A stretch of 64,000 nucleotides of DNA from PALSA-270 sp963770245 (GCA_963770245.1 CAVYOX010000001.1:1-64000); one strand, 5' to 3'. Positions 25,604 through 34,592 are shown, counted from the first letter of the stretch. Notes: generated by a model not told the origin, from the sequence alone. Numbers and translations are program-made.

Positions 25604-26716
25604 ATGCCAACTGTCAAAACCATTGCCGTTGCCATGTCGGGAGGAGTCGACTCCTCTGTGGTTGCGGCCCTGCTGCGCGCCGAGGGGCAGGAGGTGGTGG
25701 GCTTGACCATGCAGCTCTGGAATCAGCGTCGCCTGGCTGGGCATGAGGGCATGCCGGAAGCGGTGCACGGGCGATGTTGCTCGCTCGACGATGTCTACGA
25801 CGCCAGACGAGTGGCGGAGACCATCGGGATCCCGTACTACGTGGTGAACCAGGAAGAGCGTTTTGAGCGGGACGTGGTGCGGCCCTTCGTCGAGCAGTAT
25901 CTTTCGGGACGCACGCCGATTCCCTGCAGTTTGTGCAACAATCACTTGAAGTTTGATCAGTTATTGATTGTTGCTCGGCAAATTGGCGCAGATGCGCTGG
26001 CGACTGGGCACTACGCCCGGGTGGAGTTTGATGAGCCGCGGGGACGCTGGTTGCTCAAGCGGCCGGCCGATCGATCGAAGGACCAGACCTATTTCTTGTT
26101 TGGCCTGACCCAGGAACAGTTGAGCCGGACCTTATTTCCTTTGGGAGACATGACCAAGCCCGAAGTGCGCGAACTGGCCCGCCGGCATGGACTGGCCCTG
26201 GCGGAGAAGCCGGACTCGCAAGAAATCTGTTTTGTTGCCGGGGGCGATTACAAGAAGTTCCTGGAGGCTTACCTGGCGGAGCGTGGCGATGCGCTGCCCG
26301 AGACGGCCGGGGAATTGGTCTCAACCGACGGGAAAGTGATGGGTGAGCACACCGGCGTCCACAACTTTACTGTTGGACAGCGCAAGGGTCTGGGAGTGGC
26401 TACCGGTTCGCCACTGTACGTGCTCGAGATCAAGGGCGATACTGGGCAGGTGGTCATCGGCGACCAGGAAAATCTCTACTCGCGTACTCTGCGGGTGCAG
26501 CGAACGAATTTAATCGCCGCGGAGGATCTGCCGGAGCCGCTGCGCGTCGGGGTAAAGATCCGCCATCGCCACGAGGCGGCACCGGCGACCGTCGAGCGTT
26601 CGGGGGAGGACGAAATCCTGGTCCGCTTCGATCAGCCGCAGCGCGCCATCACCCCGGGTCAGGCGGCGGTGTTTTACGATGGTGATGTCGTAGTGGGCGG
26701 CGGTTGGATCGCCTGA
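25604..26716 (+). CDS. mnmA: tRNA 2-thiouridylase MnmA
   Basis: A 370-residue enzyme, normal length for MnmA. The PP-loop reads VAMSGGVDSSVVAALL. The two catalytic cysteines are in TPIPCSLCNNHLKFD and KPDSQEICFVAGGDYKKF; DQTYFLFGLTQEQL and HNFTVGQRKGLGV are diagnostic. It thiolates U34 of tRNA-Lys, -Glu and -Gln using sulfur from a cysteine desulfurase, encoded immediately upstream. It is probably cotranscribed with that gene. Confidence 0.96.
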   Translation: MPTVKTIAVAMSGGVDSSVVAALLRAEGQEVVGLTMQLWNQRRLAGHEGMPEAVHGRCCSLDDVYDARRVAETIGIPYYVVNQEERFERDVVRPFVEQYLSGRTPIPCSLCNNHLKFDQLLIVARQIGADALATGHYARVEFDEPRGRWLLKRPADRSKDQTYFLFGLTQEQLSRTLFPLGDMTKPEVRELARRHGLALAEKPDSQEICFVAGGDYKKFLEAYLAERGDALPETAGELVSTDGKVMGEHTGVHNFTVGQRKGLGVATGSPLYVLEIKGDTGQVVIGDQENLYSRTLRVQRTNLIAAEDLPEPLRVGVKIRHRHEAAPATVERSGEDEILVRFDQPQRAITPGQAAVFYDGDVVVGGGWIA

Positions 26717-26765
26717 AAGTCAGGGCCTCAAGTTTCACTACCTGGTGATCGCAGGCAGAGAGCCC

Positions 26766-27620
26766 ATGAACAGAAGTTTTGTTTTCTTCCTTGCAGTTGC
26801 CATCTTGCTCGCGGCAGGGTGGGCCCCGACCGAAGCCCAGGTCAGCGGCGAGAGCTCGGATAACACTGCACTGCCCGGAAGCCCATCGGACGTCCGCGTC
26901 CGCTCGAGGGGCGAACCGAGCGAGCCCGGCCAGCCAGAAAATCAGGCGAACGACGCCAACGCAGGCCCCCTGGCCGGTGGGATCACGATTCAAGTGAGTC
27001 TTGAGAAATCGGTCGATGCGCGCAAGAACCATGCGGGCGACGAAGTCCTGGCCCGCACGACGGAGAATGTGAATTCCAAGCGACAGATTGTGATTCCGAA
27101 AGGCTCAAAGCTTGTCGGCCATGTCACCGAAGTAAGGGCAAAAGCGAAGGACGAGTCACAGTCGGTCTTGGGAATCAGGTTTGACCGCGCGGTGCTGAAG
27201 GATGGGCACGAGATTCCCCTGGCGGTCTCGATTCAGGCGCTGGCTGCGGCCGACGCCAAGGTCGAAGATATAGGCAGCAGCCCATTGATGGCAGACGCGA
27301 ACCAGAATGGAGCACCTCCGGTGGGGATCCAGGGAGCGCCGAGCCAATTCAACGGAAAGGACGAGATATCCGGCGCGGACACGAATTCAAACGCCAAACC
27401 GGTGGATGGTTCAGGGAACATTCCGAAGGCAGCGAATCCCCACCCGGTCGGGGGTTCCTCGGGCGAACTGATTCCTAGCAGTCACGGCGTCTTCGGGATC
27501 AAGGGATTGGAGCTGAGCTCCATCTCCAACTCCGCTCAGGAATCGCTGATTGTTTCGCCGAGCCGCACGGTGCACTTGGATAGCGGAACACGGATGATTT
27601 TGCGGGTGCTGGGAAAGTAG
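26766..27620 (+). CDS. Secreted beta-rich protein of unknown function, paralogue A
   Basis: A 284-residue protein with a signal peptide (RSFVFFLAVAILLAAG). A core of about 80 residues reads SLEKSVDARKNHAGDEV, RTTENVNSKRQIVIPKGS, KLVGHVTE and AVLKDGHEIPLAVSIQAL. A low-complexity stretch then leads to a conserved C-terminal block (SSHGVFGIKGLEL to VHLDSGTRMILRV). The gene at 28434 has the same order of blocks. The PKGS-x-x-x-GHV pattern recalls beta-barrel modules of TrbI/VirB10-type proteins, but the similarity is too weak to assign. ATG 26766 rather than 26745 gives a clean signal peptide. Confidence 0.75.
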   Translation: MNRSFVFFLAVAILLAAGWAPTEAQVSGESSDNTALPGSPSDVRVRSRGEPSEPGQPENQANDANAGPLAGGITIQVSLEKSVDARKNHAGDEVLARTTENVNSKRQIVIPKGSKLVGHVTEVRAKAKDESQSVLGIRFDRAVLKDGHEIPLAVSIQALAAADAKVEDIGSSPLMADANQNGAPPVGIQGAPSQFNGKDEISGADTNSNAKPVDGSGNIPKAANPHPVGGSSGELIPSSHGVFGIKGLELSSISNSAQESLIVSPSRTVHLDSGTRMILRVLGK

Positions 27621-27727
27621 TTTCTCAAGTGGTCAAAGCCAGCAAGAAAACAGGAGCGCCAAGCACCGCTTCAAATTCTCAGCCCCGTCCCTTCGCCGTT
27701 CCAGGGCCAGCCGGGCCCCAGAGTCCT

Positions 27728-28123
27728 TTACCACGTGGTTAAAGTGACCCGATCCACCCACTCCTGCATTTGCGCGCCGGCACTGCCAATATCCATCAGG
27801 AACTGAACTCCTAGGTCGTCGCCCCACCCCGGCGGAGTCAGCTGCGTTGGGAACGCCTTGTTGAAGCCGTACGAATGGTTGGCGGTTACTTTGCCGGCGC
27901 TGTTGGATTGCACGATCGTCAGCTTGTCGTAATGCTCGTGGTTATTGGGGCTGGTGCGGTGGAAAGTTAAAGTAACGTGATACCAGGTATTGGGGACGAA
28001 TCTCTTACAGGCAATGCCGCTAGGGTTCCACTGCGAGGTACCTAAGTTCCAGACGTCCCAGGTGCCCGAGGCGTAGTCGCATTGGGTTCCGTTGCTAGGA
28101 GCGCTTCTTTGGATTGGTGAGAT
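27728..28123 (-). pseudogene. Remnant of a secreted lectin-like (ConA/LamG-fold) protein
   Basis: A 131-codon open stretch with no start codon or N-terminal half: an in-frame TGA lies at 28124-28126. The translation has features of the C-terminal lectin-like domain found in secreted acidobacterial proteins: SGTWDVWNLGTSQWNP, a Trp-Tyr-His strand (NTWYHVTLTFHRTSP), LGVQFLMDIGSA and an end in EWVDRVTLTTW. The natural stop follows at 27728-27730. I infer that the 5' part was deleted. Its position between two paralogous genes suggests a rearranged region. Confidence 0.65.
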
Positions 28124-28433
28124 TCATGCTCATGCCTCGTCCTCTACCGACGCCAAGTCGGGTCGATGCGACCGCCGATTGCCATTGATCCTCGCATAGC
28201 GGCCTCTCGACCTCCTGTCCAGTCGCTTCCCCTCAGGGCCGCCAGGCGCGCTGGCGATCGCGGTGCGAGGCGGGCGGGATTACTTGCGTAACCCAGCAAA
28301 ACCACCAGAACGGCACTGCCCCAACGCCACCGAGGAAAAGCGTCCTTTGGTATCTAGCCGAACGCGATTCCGAATGCCAAGCTGGATCGAAATTGAGTTG
28401 TGGCGCGACCCCTAAAAAAGGAGAAACAACCTC
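28124..28433. other. Intergenic region, 310 bp, nothing recognised
   Basis: Upstream of paralogue B. Apart from the AAAGGAG ribosome binding site just before 28434, I see no promoter, repeat or small gene that I can support. Confidence 0.45.
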
Positions 28434-29309
28434 ATGAACAAGGTCTTTATTGCAATGTGCACGCCGGCCCTGTTGACCGCGCTCTCGTTCGGACAGAGCG
28501 CGGTCCAAGCGCAAGCGAGCGATTCGGCACCCTCTGGGTCGGTGGCATCCGCCAACGCATCCGGCGCGACGGAGCCGTCACAGACCGCCGCCGGCGGCGC
28601 CGCCCAAGCCGTCGTGGCCAGCGGAAGCAGCCAGAGCTCGACGATCGCCGCGGGCAGCGCCATTCACGCGACGCTCGCAAAACCGGTCGATGCACGCCAC
28701 TCGAAGCCGGGGGATCCAGTGATGGCGAAGACGACCGAAAATGTGAACTCAGACGGGCAAGTCGTGCTGCCAAAAGGATCGAAGATTGTAGGTCATGTAA
28801 CCGAGGCCAAGCCCTACTCCCAGGGAGGGTCGGACTCAGAGCTGGGAATGGCCTTTGACTACGCGGTGCTGAAGGATGGACGCGAAGTGCCGCTGGCGGC
28901 ATCGATTCAGGCAATCGCCAGTCCCGAAGCTTCGAGTCCCGCCGACCAGGGCGACAATGGTCAGGGAGACAATGGAATGATGGCCGCGGGGAGCACGGGA
29001 GCCAAGACCGCGGGCGGAAACGCCGCGGGTGGCGTGCTTGCAGGGTCGGGCCGTGCGGTCGGAACGACCAGCGGAACCCTCCTGAATACCAGCAGCCCGG
29101 TTGGACCGGTCCGGAGCGGAACGCTTGAGGGAGCTTCGTCGACCTCCGGCGGGCTGTCTGCGAGCAGCCACGGAGCGATCGGGCTCAAAGGAATCTCCTT
29201 GGATTCCGCCACGAACAGCGCAACGCGCGGTTCGGTGATTAGCTCCCCCAGCCAGAACGTTCACTTGGACGCGGGAACCCAGATGATTCTCAAGGTCGAC
29301 GAAAAGTAA
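28434..29309 (+). CDS. Secreted beta-rich protein of unknown function, paralogue B
   Basis: A 291-residue protein with a signal peptide (ALLTALSFGQSAVQAQA) and a strong AAAGGAG ribosome binding site. The blocks match paralogue A at 26766 in order: TLAKPVDARHSKPGD, TTENVNSDGQVVLPKGSK, IVGHVTEAK, AVLKDGREVPLAASIQAI, a Gly/Ser/Ala-rich linker, and SSHGAIGLKGISL to VHLDAGTQMILKV. Nucleotide similarity is visible through the core. The linker differs most. The two copies flank a lectin remnant. Function is unknown; an extracytoplasmic structural or binding role is plausible. Confidence 0.78.
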   Translation: MNKVFIAMCTPALLTALSFGQSAVQAQASDSAPSGSVASANASGATEPSQTAAGGAAQAVVASGSSQSSTIAAGSAIHATLAKPVDARHSKPGDPVMAKTTENVNSDGQVVLPKGSKIVGHVTEAKPYSQGGSDSELGMAFDYAVLKDGREVPLAASIQAIASPEASSPADQGDNGQGDNGMMAAGSTGAKTAGGNAAGGVLAGSGRAVGTTSGTLLNTSSPVGPVRSGTLEGASSTSGGLSASSHGAIGLKGISLDSATNSATRGSVISSPSQNVHLDAGTQMILKVDEK

Positions 29310-29337
29310 GGGGCGAGATTGGGTACAGGCCGCAATA

Positions 29338-29368
29338 GAAAAGGCAGCGCCGGAAGCGCTGCCTTTTC
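29338..29368. terminator. Bidirectional intrinsic terminator
   Basis: GAAAAGGCAGCGC (29338-29350) pairs perfectly with GCGCTGCCTTTTC (29356-29368) around CGGAA. A-rich and T-rich flanks on the two sides let it serve both the + gene ending at 29309 and the - gene ending at 29384. Confidence 0.85.
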
Positions 29369-29383
29369 CTTTCCGACCGACTG

Positions 29384-29884
29384 CTAGATAAACATTTCGT
29401 CCTGCGGGACGGCGGCTCCGTTGCGTCGTCGTCGTCGCGCGCCAACCAGATATTCGAGCCCCGCGGTCAAGCCCTGGATCATTCCTGCGACCTGGCGGAT
29501 GGGGGAGACCACGCTGCTGTGCACCATATCCGTCGTCTGTTCCACTTTATCGAGGGTGCGGCTGAGCATGTCATCGGCGCGAATCACTTGCAGGCGCGCG
29601 CGGTCGACGACATCGCTCACCGTGGCATCGAGTCGGCCCAGTTGCGTGCGCACCATAGCGGTTGACTGGCTGACGTCGGCGATCACGCTCTCAACCTTGG
29701 GGCGCAAATCGACCAGCATGGAAAAAGCGATCTCCGCAGTGGGCACAACCTTCGTGCGCACTTCCTCCGAAAGCGCTTCGATCTTAGCGCTGGTCTTGCG
29801 CATGACAAAGTACATCCCCAGCAGAACACAAGCCTGGAGAACTACGGCCGCCGAAGTGACTGCGATGAAAATTGTCAGTTCCAT
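29384..29884 (-). CDS. Membrane-anchored helical protein, DUF948-like
   Basis: A 166-residue protein with one N-terminal membrane helix (about residues 5-27, FIAVTSAAVVLQACVLLGMYFV). A long predicted coiled region (about 35-140) full of V/I/L heptads and charged residues follows (RPKVESVIADVSQSTAMV, LSRTLDKVEQTTDMV), then a basic RRRRR stretch near the C-terminus. The layout resembles DUF948/YoxC-type general-stress proteins, which are often encoded next to YtxH proteins, as here. Function unknown. The start at 29884 is the first Met before the helix. Confidence 0.72.
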   Translation of the reverse strand: MELTIFIAVTSAAVVLQACVLLGMYFVMRKTSAKIEALSEEVRTKVVPTAEIAFSMLVDLRPKVESVIADVSQSTAMVRTQLGRLDATVSDVVDRARLQVIRADDMLSRTLDKVEQTTDMVHSSVVSPIRQVAGMIQGLTAGLEYLVGARRRRRNGAAVPQDEMFI

Positions 29885-29933
29885 AACCCTTACCCCGCAG
29901 TAGCCGATTGGAGCCGGGGACTAACTGGAAGCG

Positions 29934-30248
29934 CTACAGATTCTGAGCCGGACCGCCCTCTTTGATCGTGGCTTCGTGGTAGGCCTGTCGGCCGGCCTCA
30001 TACGCGGAGCGGAATTGCTCCTTTTGCTGGTTCAATACGTCGCGACCGCGGTCTGCCCACTCGGCAGCCTGTTCGCGAGCCTCACGCGCCCGATTGCGCA
30101 CATACTCGCGGCCTTCTTCCGCCCGAGAGCGCAAGGCCTCACGGGTTTCGTTGCCCGAGCGCGGAGCGTACAGAATGCCGGCCACGGCACCGATTCCGAG
30201 TCCAGCAAGAAACCACAACAAGCCATTGCTGCCATCTCTTTCCGACAT
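29934..30248 (-). CDS. YtxH-domain small membrane protein
   Basis: A 104-residue protein with the YtxH pattern. The N-terminal membrane helix has a glycine-rich centre (LLWFLAGLGIGAVAGILYAP), followed directly by RSGNETREALRSRAEEGRE and a charged amphipathic helix to the C-terminus. The ATG at 30248 has a GGAGG upstream; the frame is open to 30494 but the extra part is serine/proline-rich and overlaps repeat sequence. The family is associated with stress responses in Firmicutes; here the role is unknown. It is 49 bp upstream of the DUF948-like gene, on the same strand. Confidence 0.85.
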   Translation of the reverse strand: MSERDGSNGLLWFLAGLGIGAVAGILYAPRSGNETREALRSRAEEGREYVRNRAREAREQAAEWADRGRDVLNQQKEQFRSAYEAGRQAYHEATIKEGGPAQNL

Positions 30249-30346
30249 AAAACTACCTCCAGCGATCAAATGCCGCCAGTACGGATGGTAGCACTCGGTT
30301 TGGGGAAACACAATTCGCTGCGGCCATGCGCTCGATCCTGCGAGCC

Positions 30347-30386
30347 ACGACGCGGGCAACGACACGGGCAACGACACGGGCAACGA
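30347..30386. repeat. 12-bp tandem repeat, 3.3 units
   Basis: ACGACGCGGGCA, ACGACACGGGCA, ACGACACGGGCA and a partial ACGA, in the gap between the YtxH gene and the zinc-ribbon gene. Likely a small slippage minisatellite; not a CRISPR. Confidence 0.85.
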
Positions 30387-30522
30387 GCGAAGACTGAGAT
30401 GCTGACCAAAAGCCGGGCCTAGATGTGCGTGCGGTCGGTTTCTTGCCGGGAGGGAAGGGAGTGGACTTGTGGGGAACGCCGGCACGGAGGACAATGTCCC
30501 GAGCAGGAGGACGGACTACGAC

Positions 30523-30942
30523 ATGAAGTATCGGCAGCACGGATACCAGGACCGCGAAGACAAACCGCGGCAAAAGCCGGCGGAAGGGCCGGTGAAGAAG
30601 AAAGACGATACCTTCGGGCCGCGCCCTGTGCAGATGCCTGGGCGGCATATGGTTTGCCGCTGCGCTCAGTGTGGCACTGTGCTGCAATCGGCGAGCGAGC
30701 CGATTGGCAAATGTCCGAAATGCGGCTTCGATCTACATTCCTGCAAGCAGTGTTCTTACTTTGATCCCTCCAGCCGGTTCGAGTGCACGCAGCCCATTGC
30801 AGAGCGTATTGCGCGCAAAGACGCTCGCAATGAATGTGAGTTCTATTCGATGAGCGTCCGCGTCGAAAAGGAAACCTCGACGCCCGCGACGACACGGCCG
30901 AGCGACGCGCGGCAAGCCTTTGAAAATCTGTTCAAGAAGTGA
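30523..30942 (+). CDS. Zinc-ribbon protein of unknown function
   Basis: A 139-residue basic protein. The N-terminus (1-40) is charged and disordered-looking. Then come three cysteine pairs: CRCAQCG, KCPKCGFDLHSCKQC and later FECTQPI and NECEFYS. The first two pairs have the spacing of a zinc ribbon/rubredoxin-like knuckle. The tail ends DARQAFENLFKK. The family is unrecognised; a nucleic-acid or protein-binding role would be typical of zinc ribbons. ATG at 30523 is preferred over 30469 because the conserved-looking part begins there. Confidence 0.7.
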   Translation: MKYRQHGYQDREDKPRQKPAEGPVKKKDDTFGPRPVQMPGRHMVCRCAQCGTVLQSASEPIGKCPKCGFDLHSCKQCSYFDPSSRFECTQPIAERIARKDARNECEFYSMSVRVEKETSTPATTRPSDARQAFENLFKK

Positions 30943-31029
30943 GCCCGCCGCGTCGGACGACATTCCGCTCAGCCGGGGCCATGCTTCGGACCGCCCGAGG
31001 GATTCCTCGATTCGCGGGATGAGATCCTG

Positions 31030-32115
31030 CTACTTCCCCAAATGCTTGTCAAAAAAATCAGCCATGAGTTGGTCTGCGTCCTTGGACTCCGGCAGACCGG
31101 GATTGTTCCAGAATGCGTGCGCCAGTCCCTCAAACACGACCAGTTGTGCGTCCACACCCGCCTTCAGGAACGCCCGGTGAAGGATGCTCGTGCCGCTGAG
31201 CAGCAGATCCCGCGTGCTGGTGATCAATAGCGTTGGGGGCAGGCCCCGGAGGTCCGCGTAGAGCGGCGAAAGAACGGGGTCCCGAGGATTGGTGGAAGCG
31301 ACATACTCCGGGACAGGCAGCTCTTTTGGCTGATGCAGTGGTCCTGACAAGCCAGAGAGGCCGAAGATGGCTATGGAATCGCTGTGCTGGCTGAAGTCAC
31401 CCAGGCCGGAAAAAATTCCGAGGGCAGCAGGAAGAGGAAGATTGAGTTGTCGAAGTTTCGATGCCACTTCACCGGTCAGGATCGCGCCCGCCGAGGTTCC
31501 GTACATGCCAATATTCTTCGGCCGGTGGGTCTTCAAGAGCTCCTGGTACACCGCGACGGTGTCGTCGACCGCGGCGGGGAAGGGATGTTCCGGCGCCAGC
31601 CGGTACAACACAGCAACCACTTTGGTCCGGGTGAGATTTGCCAGCGGAATCGTTTCGGTCAGCGAACCGGAGTCGACGACAAAGCCGCCGCCGTGGACAT
31701 TAATCAGAACCCGGTTGGCTTTATCTCGAGGAATGGCCAGCGGGGTGACGATCCGCACGGGTATTCCCGCGATGGTATCGCTTGCGATGTTCACCGGATA
31801 AATGGCGCGCGATTCGGCTCCGGCTTGGGTTTGCCAGGCGTCTGTGCGAGCCCGGTTTTCGGCGACAGACTCGGGCGGAGGACTGTCGGACATCTGCCGG
31901 GCGAGAACTTTTTGCGCTTCGGGACTAATCGTGGTGGGAACCGGAACCACGCGGGTGACGTGCGCCGTGCCGTCGCTGTCGATGTAACTGCTGTCGGATT
32001 GGGGAATCACTCCTTCGGGCGATTGCTGGGCGCAGGCTGCGGGGAAAGCGAGCGAGACCGCCGCCAACGTCATGCAGGTCATGACTGACTTCTGTATCCA
32101 GGGAGACATCTTCAT
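31030..32115 (-). CDS. Secreted alpha/beta hydrolase, HSL/esterase family
   Basis: A 361-residue protein with a signal peptide (VMTCMTLAAVSLAFPAACAQ). The hormone-sensitive-lipase oxyanion motif HGGGFVVD and the nucleophile elbow GTSAGAIL are present. YRLAPEHPFPAAVDD is typical of the family. The acid is probably in DLLLSGT and the His in GLAHAFWNNPGLPES. It should hydrolyse short-chain esters in the periplasm or outside; the natural substrate is unknown. It ends near the zinc-ribbon gene (tail to tail). Confidence 0.88.
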   Translation of the reverse strand: MKMSPWIQKSVMTCMTLAAVSLAFPAACAQQSPEGVIPQSDSSYIDSDGTAHVTRVVPVPTTISPEAQKVLARQMSDSPPPESVAENRARTDAWQTQAGAESRAIYPVNIASDTIAGIPVRIVTPLAIPRDKANRVLINVHGGGFVVDSGSLTETIPLANLTRTKVVAVLYRLAPEHPFPAAVDDTVAVYQELLKTHRPKNIGMYGTSAGAILTGEVASKLRQLNLPLPAALGIFSGLGDFSQHSDSIAIFGLSGLSGPLHQPKELPVPEYVASTNPRDPVLSPLYADLRGLPPTLLITSTRDLLLSGTSILHRAFLKAGVDAQLVVFEGLAHAFWNNPGLPESKDADQLMADFFDKHLGK

Positions 32116-32233
32116 GCACCTCCTTGCTAGAAGCTCGAAGACGAAACGGACAGCGTGAATTCGGGAAGGCGGTTTGCCGGGGTGTGCCTCGCCGTGCCCC
32201 TGAATCCGAGGTCATGCTGAAAGCCACACCCGG

Positions 32234-32965
32234 TTACGGCTTTAAGGTCGGGCGCAAGAGGACCTCGCTCACGAACGATTGCGGGGCCTGAGTGACCAGC
32301 ATGGCGACAACGTGTGCGACGTCATCCGGCTGCAGCATCTTAGCAGTGTCCTTGCCGGGGTGCGGCGTCAGCTCGGTATCGGTCGACCCGGGGCAGACGA
32401 CCGAGACGCGGATGTTATGACCGCGCAGCTCCTCGGCCACGGAATAGCTCAGACCATTCAATCCCCACTTGGACGCGGCGTAGGCCGCGCCGTTCGGTAG
32501 GGCGTTCTTTCCCGCAAGCGACGAGATGTTGATGATGTGTCCGGTTTTCGTGCGCATCATGATGGGGGCAAGGCTGCGGATCATATAGTAAACACCGCGC
32601 AAATTCGTATTCAGAATCCGGTCCCAGTCGATCGGAGCAAGCGCGTGCAAGGGACCCCCAAAACCTCCGATCCCGGCGTTGTTCACCAGAATATCCACCC
32701 GGCTTCGCGTGCGCTCCACCTGGCCGGCGAGAGCCTCGACCGACTGGAGATCGGCGACGTCGCACACCGCCACCTCCGCCTCGCCTCCGGCCCGAGCAAT
32801 GGCTTCGGCAGTCGTTTCGAGCGTTTTCCGAGTGCGCCCGCACAGCAGGACCGTGGCTCCGATGGCTGCTATGGTTCTTGCGATGGCAGCGCCGATGCCG
32901 CGTCCCGCACCGGTTACGACCGCCACCTGGCCCGCCAGTGGTTTCTCGCTCGATCCCCTAGTCAT
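32234..32965 (-). CDS. Short-chain dehydrogenase/reductase
   Basis: A 243-residue classical SDR. The cofactor motif is TGAGRGIGAAIA, with NNAGIGGFGG and catalytic Ser/Tyr/Lys in ISSLAGKN and YAASKWGLNGL. Residues CGRTRK after the second strand suggest NADP(H). It reduces or oxidises a carbonyl/alcohol; the substrate cannot be inferred. A FabG-like role is possible, but no fab genes neighbour it. It lies 118 bp upstream of the esterase on the same strand. Confidence 0.88.
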   Translation of the reverse strand: MTRGSSEKPLAGQVAVVTGAGRGIGAAIARTIAAIGATVLLCGRTRKTLETTAEAIARAGGEAEVAVCDVADLQSVEALAGQVERTRSRVDILVNNAGIGGFGGPLHALAPIDWDRILNTNLRGVYYMIRSLAPIMMRTKTGHIINISSLAGKNALPNGAAYAASKWGLNGLSYSVAEELRGHNIRVSVVCPGSTDTELTPHPGKDTAKMLQPDDVAHVVAMLVTQAPQSFVSEVLLRPTLKP

Positions 32966-33282
32966 CGCGAATCCTCCCTGGCATGCCGGGCCCGGTTCCT
33001 GATCCCCGGCACGCCGCCTGCCTGCATCTTACAAGTTGGGTACCCGGTAAAGTAAAGCGGCCCTTGCCATAGGCGGATTACATACTTATAATCCCGCACA
33101 CCGGGAACACCGTCATTTGGCTGCCTTGGGGTTACAGTGGTGAGGGGGCGCTGGGTTTTCCGGACCCGTCGCATGGGCGTACAGCGCCCGTGTCTATGAC
33201 CATCCAGGTGAGCGGGATTCGAGGGATTGCCTGGGTGAGGATGTCGTCGCTGATTTCCCAAGAGTTTCAAGGAGCCATTCGA
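32966..33282. other. Divergent intergenic region, 317 bp
   Basis: Lies between the SDR gene and the TPR gene. It holds the promoter at 33064-33092; the rest is a leader of about 185 nt for the TPR gene, in which no structure was identified. Confidence 0.5.
33064..33092 (+). promoter_or_regulatory. Strong sigma70-type promoter of the TPR gene
   Basis: TTGCCA (33064-33069), 17-bp spacer, perfect TATAAT (33087-33092), followed by CCCGC. Transcription should start near 33099, leaving a leader of about 184 nt before the ATG at 33283. Confidence 0.7.
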
Positions 33283-34539
33283 ATGAAGATGAGTGCATTG
33301 GCAATTGTGCTTGCGTTAGTTGCTGTGGTGCCGGTCGCGGCAGCGCCGCAGGCGCAGCCCGGGGCGTCTGCATCGCAGGCGCCGGTTATCAAGGATCCCG
33401 CGGAATACAACGCCTACATGGCCGCCATCCAGGAGAAAGATTCGACTGCCGAGATCAGCGCATTGGAGTCCTTTCTGGTGCAGTTCCCCAACAGTGTGGT
33501 GAAGGTAGACGCACTCGAGACCTTGATGGGCGCCTATCAAAAGACGGGCAACGCAGCCAAGGTCGGCGAGACGGCAAACCGGCTGCTGGCCATCGCGCCG
33601 GACAATGTTCGGGCGCTGGTGGTGCTGGCCTATACCGAACGCGCCGCCCAGAAATGGCCGGACGCGCTGCAGCACGCCACCCATGGTCTCGATGCTCTTC
33701 CCAAACTGGCCAAGCCGGACGGGGTTCAGGATGCCGATTTCGAGAAGCAGAAAGCGCAGATGGGAAACCTGCTGAACAGCGTGGCAGGGTTCTCGGCGCT
33801 GCAGATGAAAAATTTGCCGGACGCCCAGAAATATCTGCGCGCCGCGGTCGTGGGCGACCCCAACAATTTGGAGAACGTCTACCCGCTGGCTCTGGCTTAC
33901 TTGACGGCCACTCCCCCCGACTACGTCAACGGCCTGTTCTTTATCGCCCGCGCTGCCGATTTGGCGTCCGGCGCCGGGCAGGCCCAAATTCAAGCGTACG
34001 GCAAGAGCGTCTACACCAAGTATCATGGCTCCGACCAGGGCTGGACCGACGTGTTGGCCGCCGCCAAAACCGCGTCCGAGCCGCCGGCCGGATTCACCAT
34101 CGCGCAGTACGTGCCCCCCACCCCCGCCCAGCAGTGCGCCGAGCTCATGAAGACCAAAGAGCCGAAGGATCTGAGCTTCGCGGAGTGGGAGCTTTGCCTT
34201 TCCGCGGGTGCGCCCGAAGATGTGGATAAAGTTTGGCAGGCCATCAAAGGCAAGACTCTGCAGATGGAGGGCGTGGTGATTCAGGCCTCTCCGGACGAGC
34301 TGCAGATTGCAGGCAGCGAAGACGACATCGACCAGAAGCGGGCCGATATCATCCTTAAGCCAACCGGCACCATTCCCCCGCGACTCATGCCGAAGGAAGG
34401 GGCCACTTTGGATTTTGAGGGCACTCCTGACTCCTACACCCCGAGTCCGTTTATCATGACCATGTTAAAGGGAGCGCTGTTGACCAAAGCAGCTCCCGCT
34501 CACAAGCCGCCCGTGCATCACAAGGCCCCCACAAACTAG
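33283..34539 (+). CDS. Secreted TPR-repeat protein of unknown function
   Basis: A 418-residue protein. The signal peptide is at residues 1-20 (MKMSALAIVLALVAVVPVAA). Helical TPR-like repeats span about 55-245 (VLVVLAYTERAAQKWPDALQ-type helices; LPDAQKYLRAAVVGDP; LENVYPLALAYL). The C-terminal part (about 260-400) contains CAELMKTKEP and GKTLQMEGVVIQASPDELQI, perhaps a small beta domain. It is probably periplasmic. ATG 33283 is preferred to upstream starts because it begins the signal peptide. Terminated by the hairpin at 34564. Confidence 0.82.
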   Translation: MKMSALAIVLALVAVVPVAAAPQAQPGASASQAPVIKDPAEYNAYMAAIQEKDSTAEISALESFLVQFPNSVVKVDALETLMGAYQKTGNAAKVGETANRLLAIAPDNVRALVVLAYTERAAQKWPDALQHATHGLDALPKLAKPDGVQDADFEKQKAQMGNLLNSVAGFSALQMKNLPDAQKYLRAAVVGDPNNLENVYPLALAYLTATPPDYVNGLFFIARAADLASGAGQAQIQAYGKSVYTKYHGSDQGWTDVLAAAKTASEPPAGFTIAQYVPPTPAQQCAELMKTKEPKDLSFAEWELCLSAGAPEDVDKVWQAIKGKTLQMEGVVIQASPDELQIAGSEDDIDQKRADIILKPTGTIPPRLMPKEGATLDFEGTPDSYTPSPFIMTMLKGALLTKAAPAHKPPVHHKAPTN

Positions 34540-34563
34540 CTTCCGGAAAGCCGCAGGAACAAG

Positions 34564-34592
34564 AAAAGGCAGCCCCCACTGGGCTGCCTTTT
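34564..34592. terminator. Bidirectional intrinsic terminator
   Basis: AAAAGGCAGCCC (34564-34575) pairs perfectly with GGGCTGCCTTTT (34581-34592), loop CCACT. It serves the TPR gene and the convergent Fis-like gene. The outer stem is the same as in the 29338 terminator. Confidence 0.88.

Noticed and set aside
30347..30386. Short tandem array considered as a CRISPR
   Set aside because: The units are 12 bp with no spacers; it is a small minisatellite.
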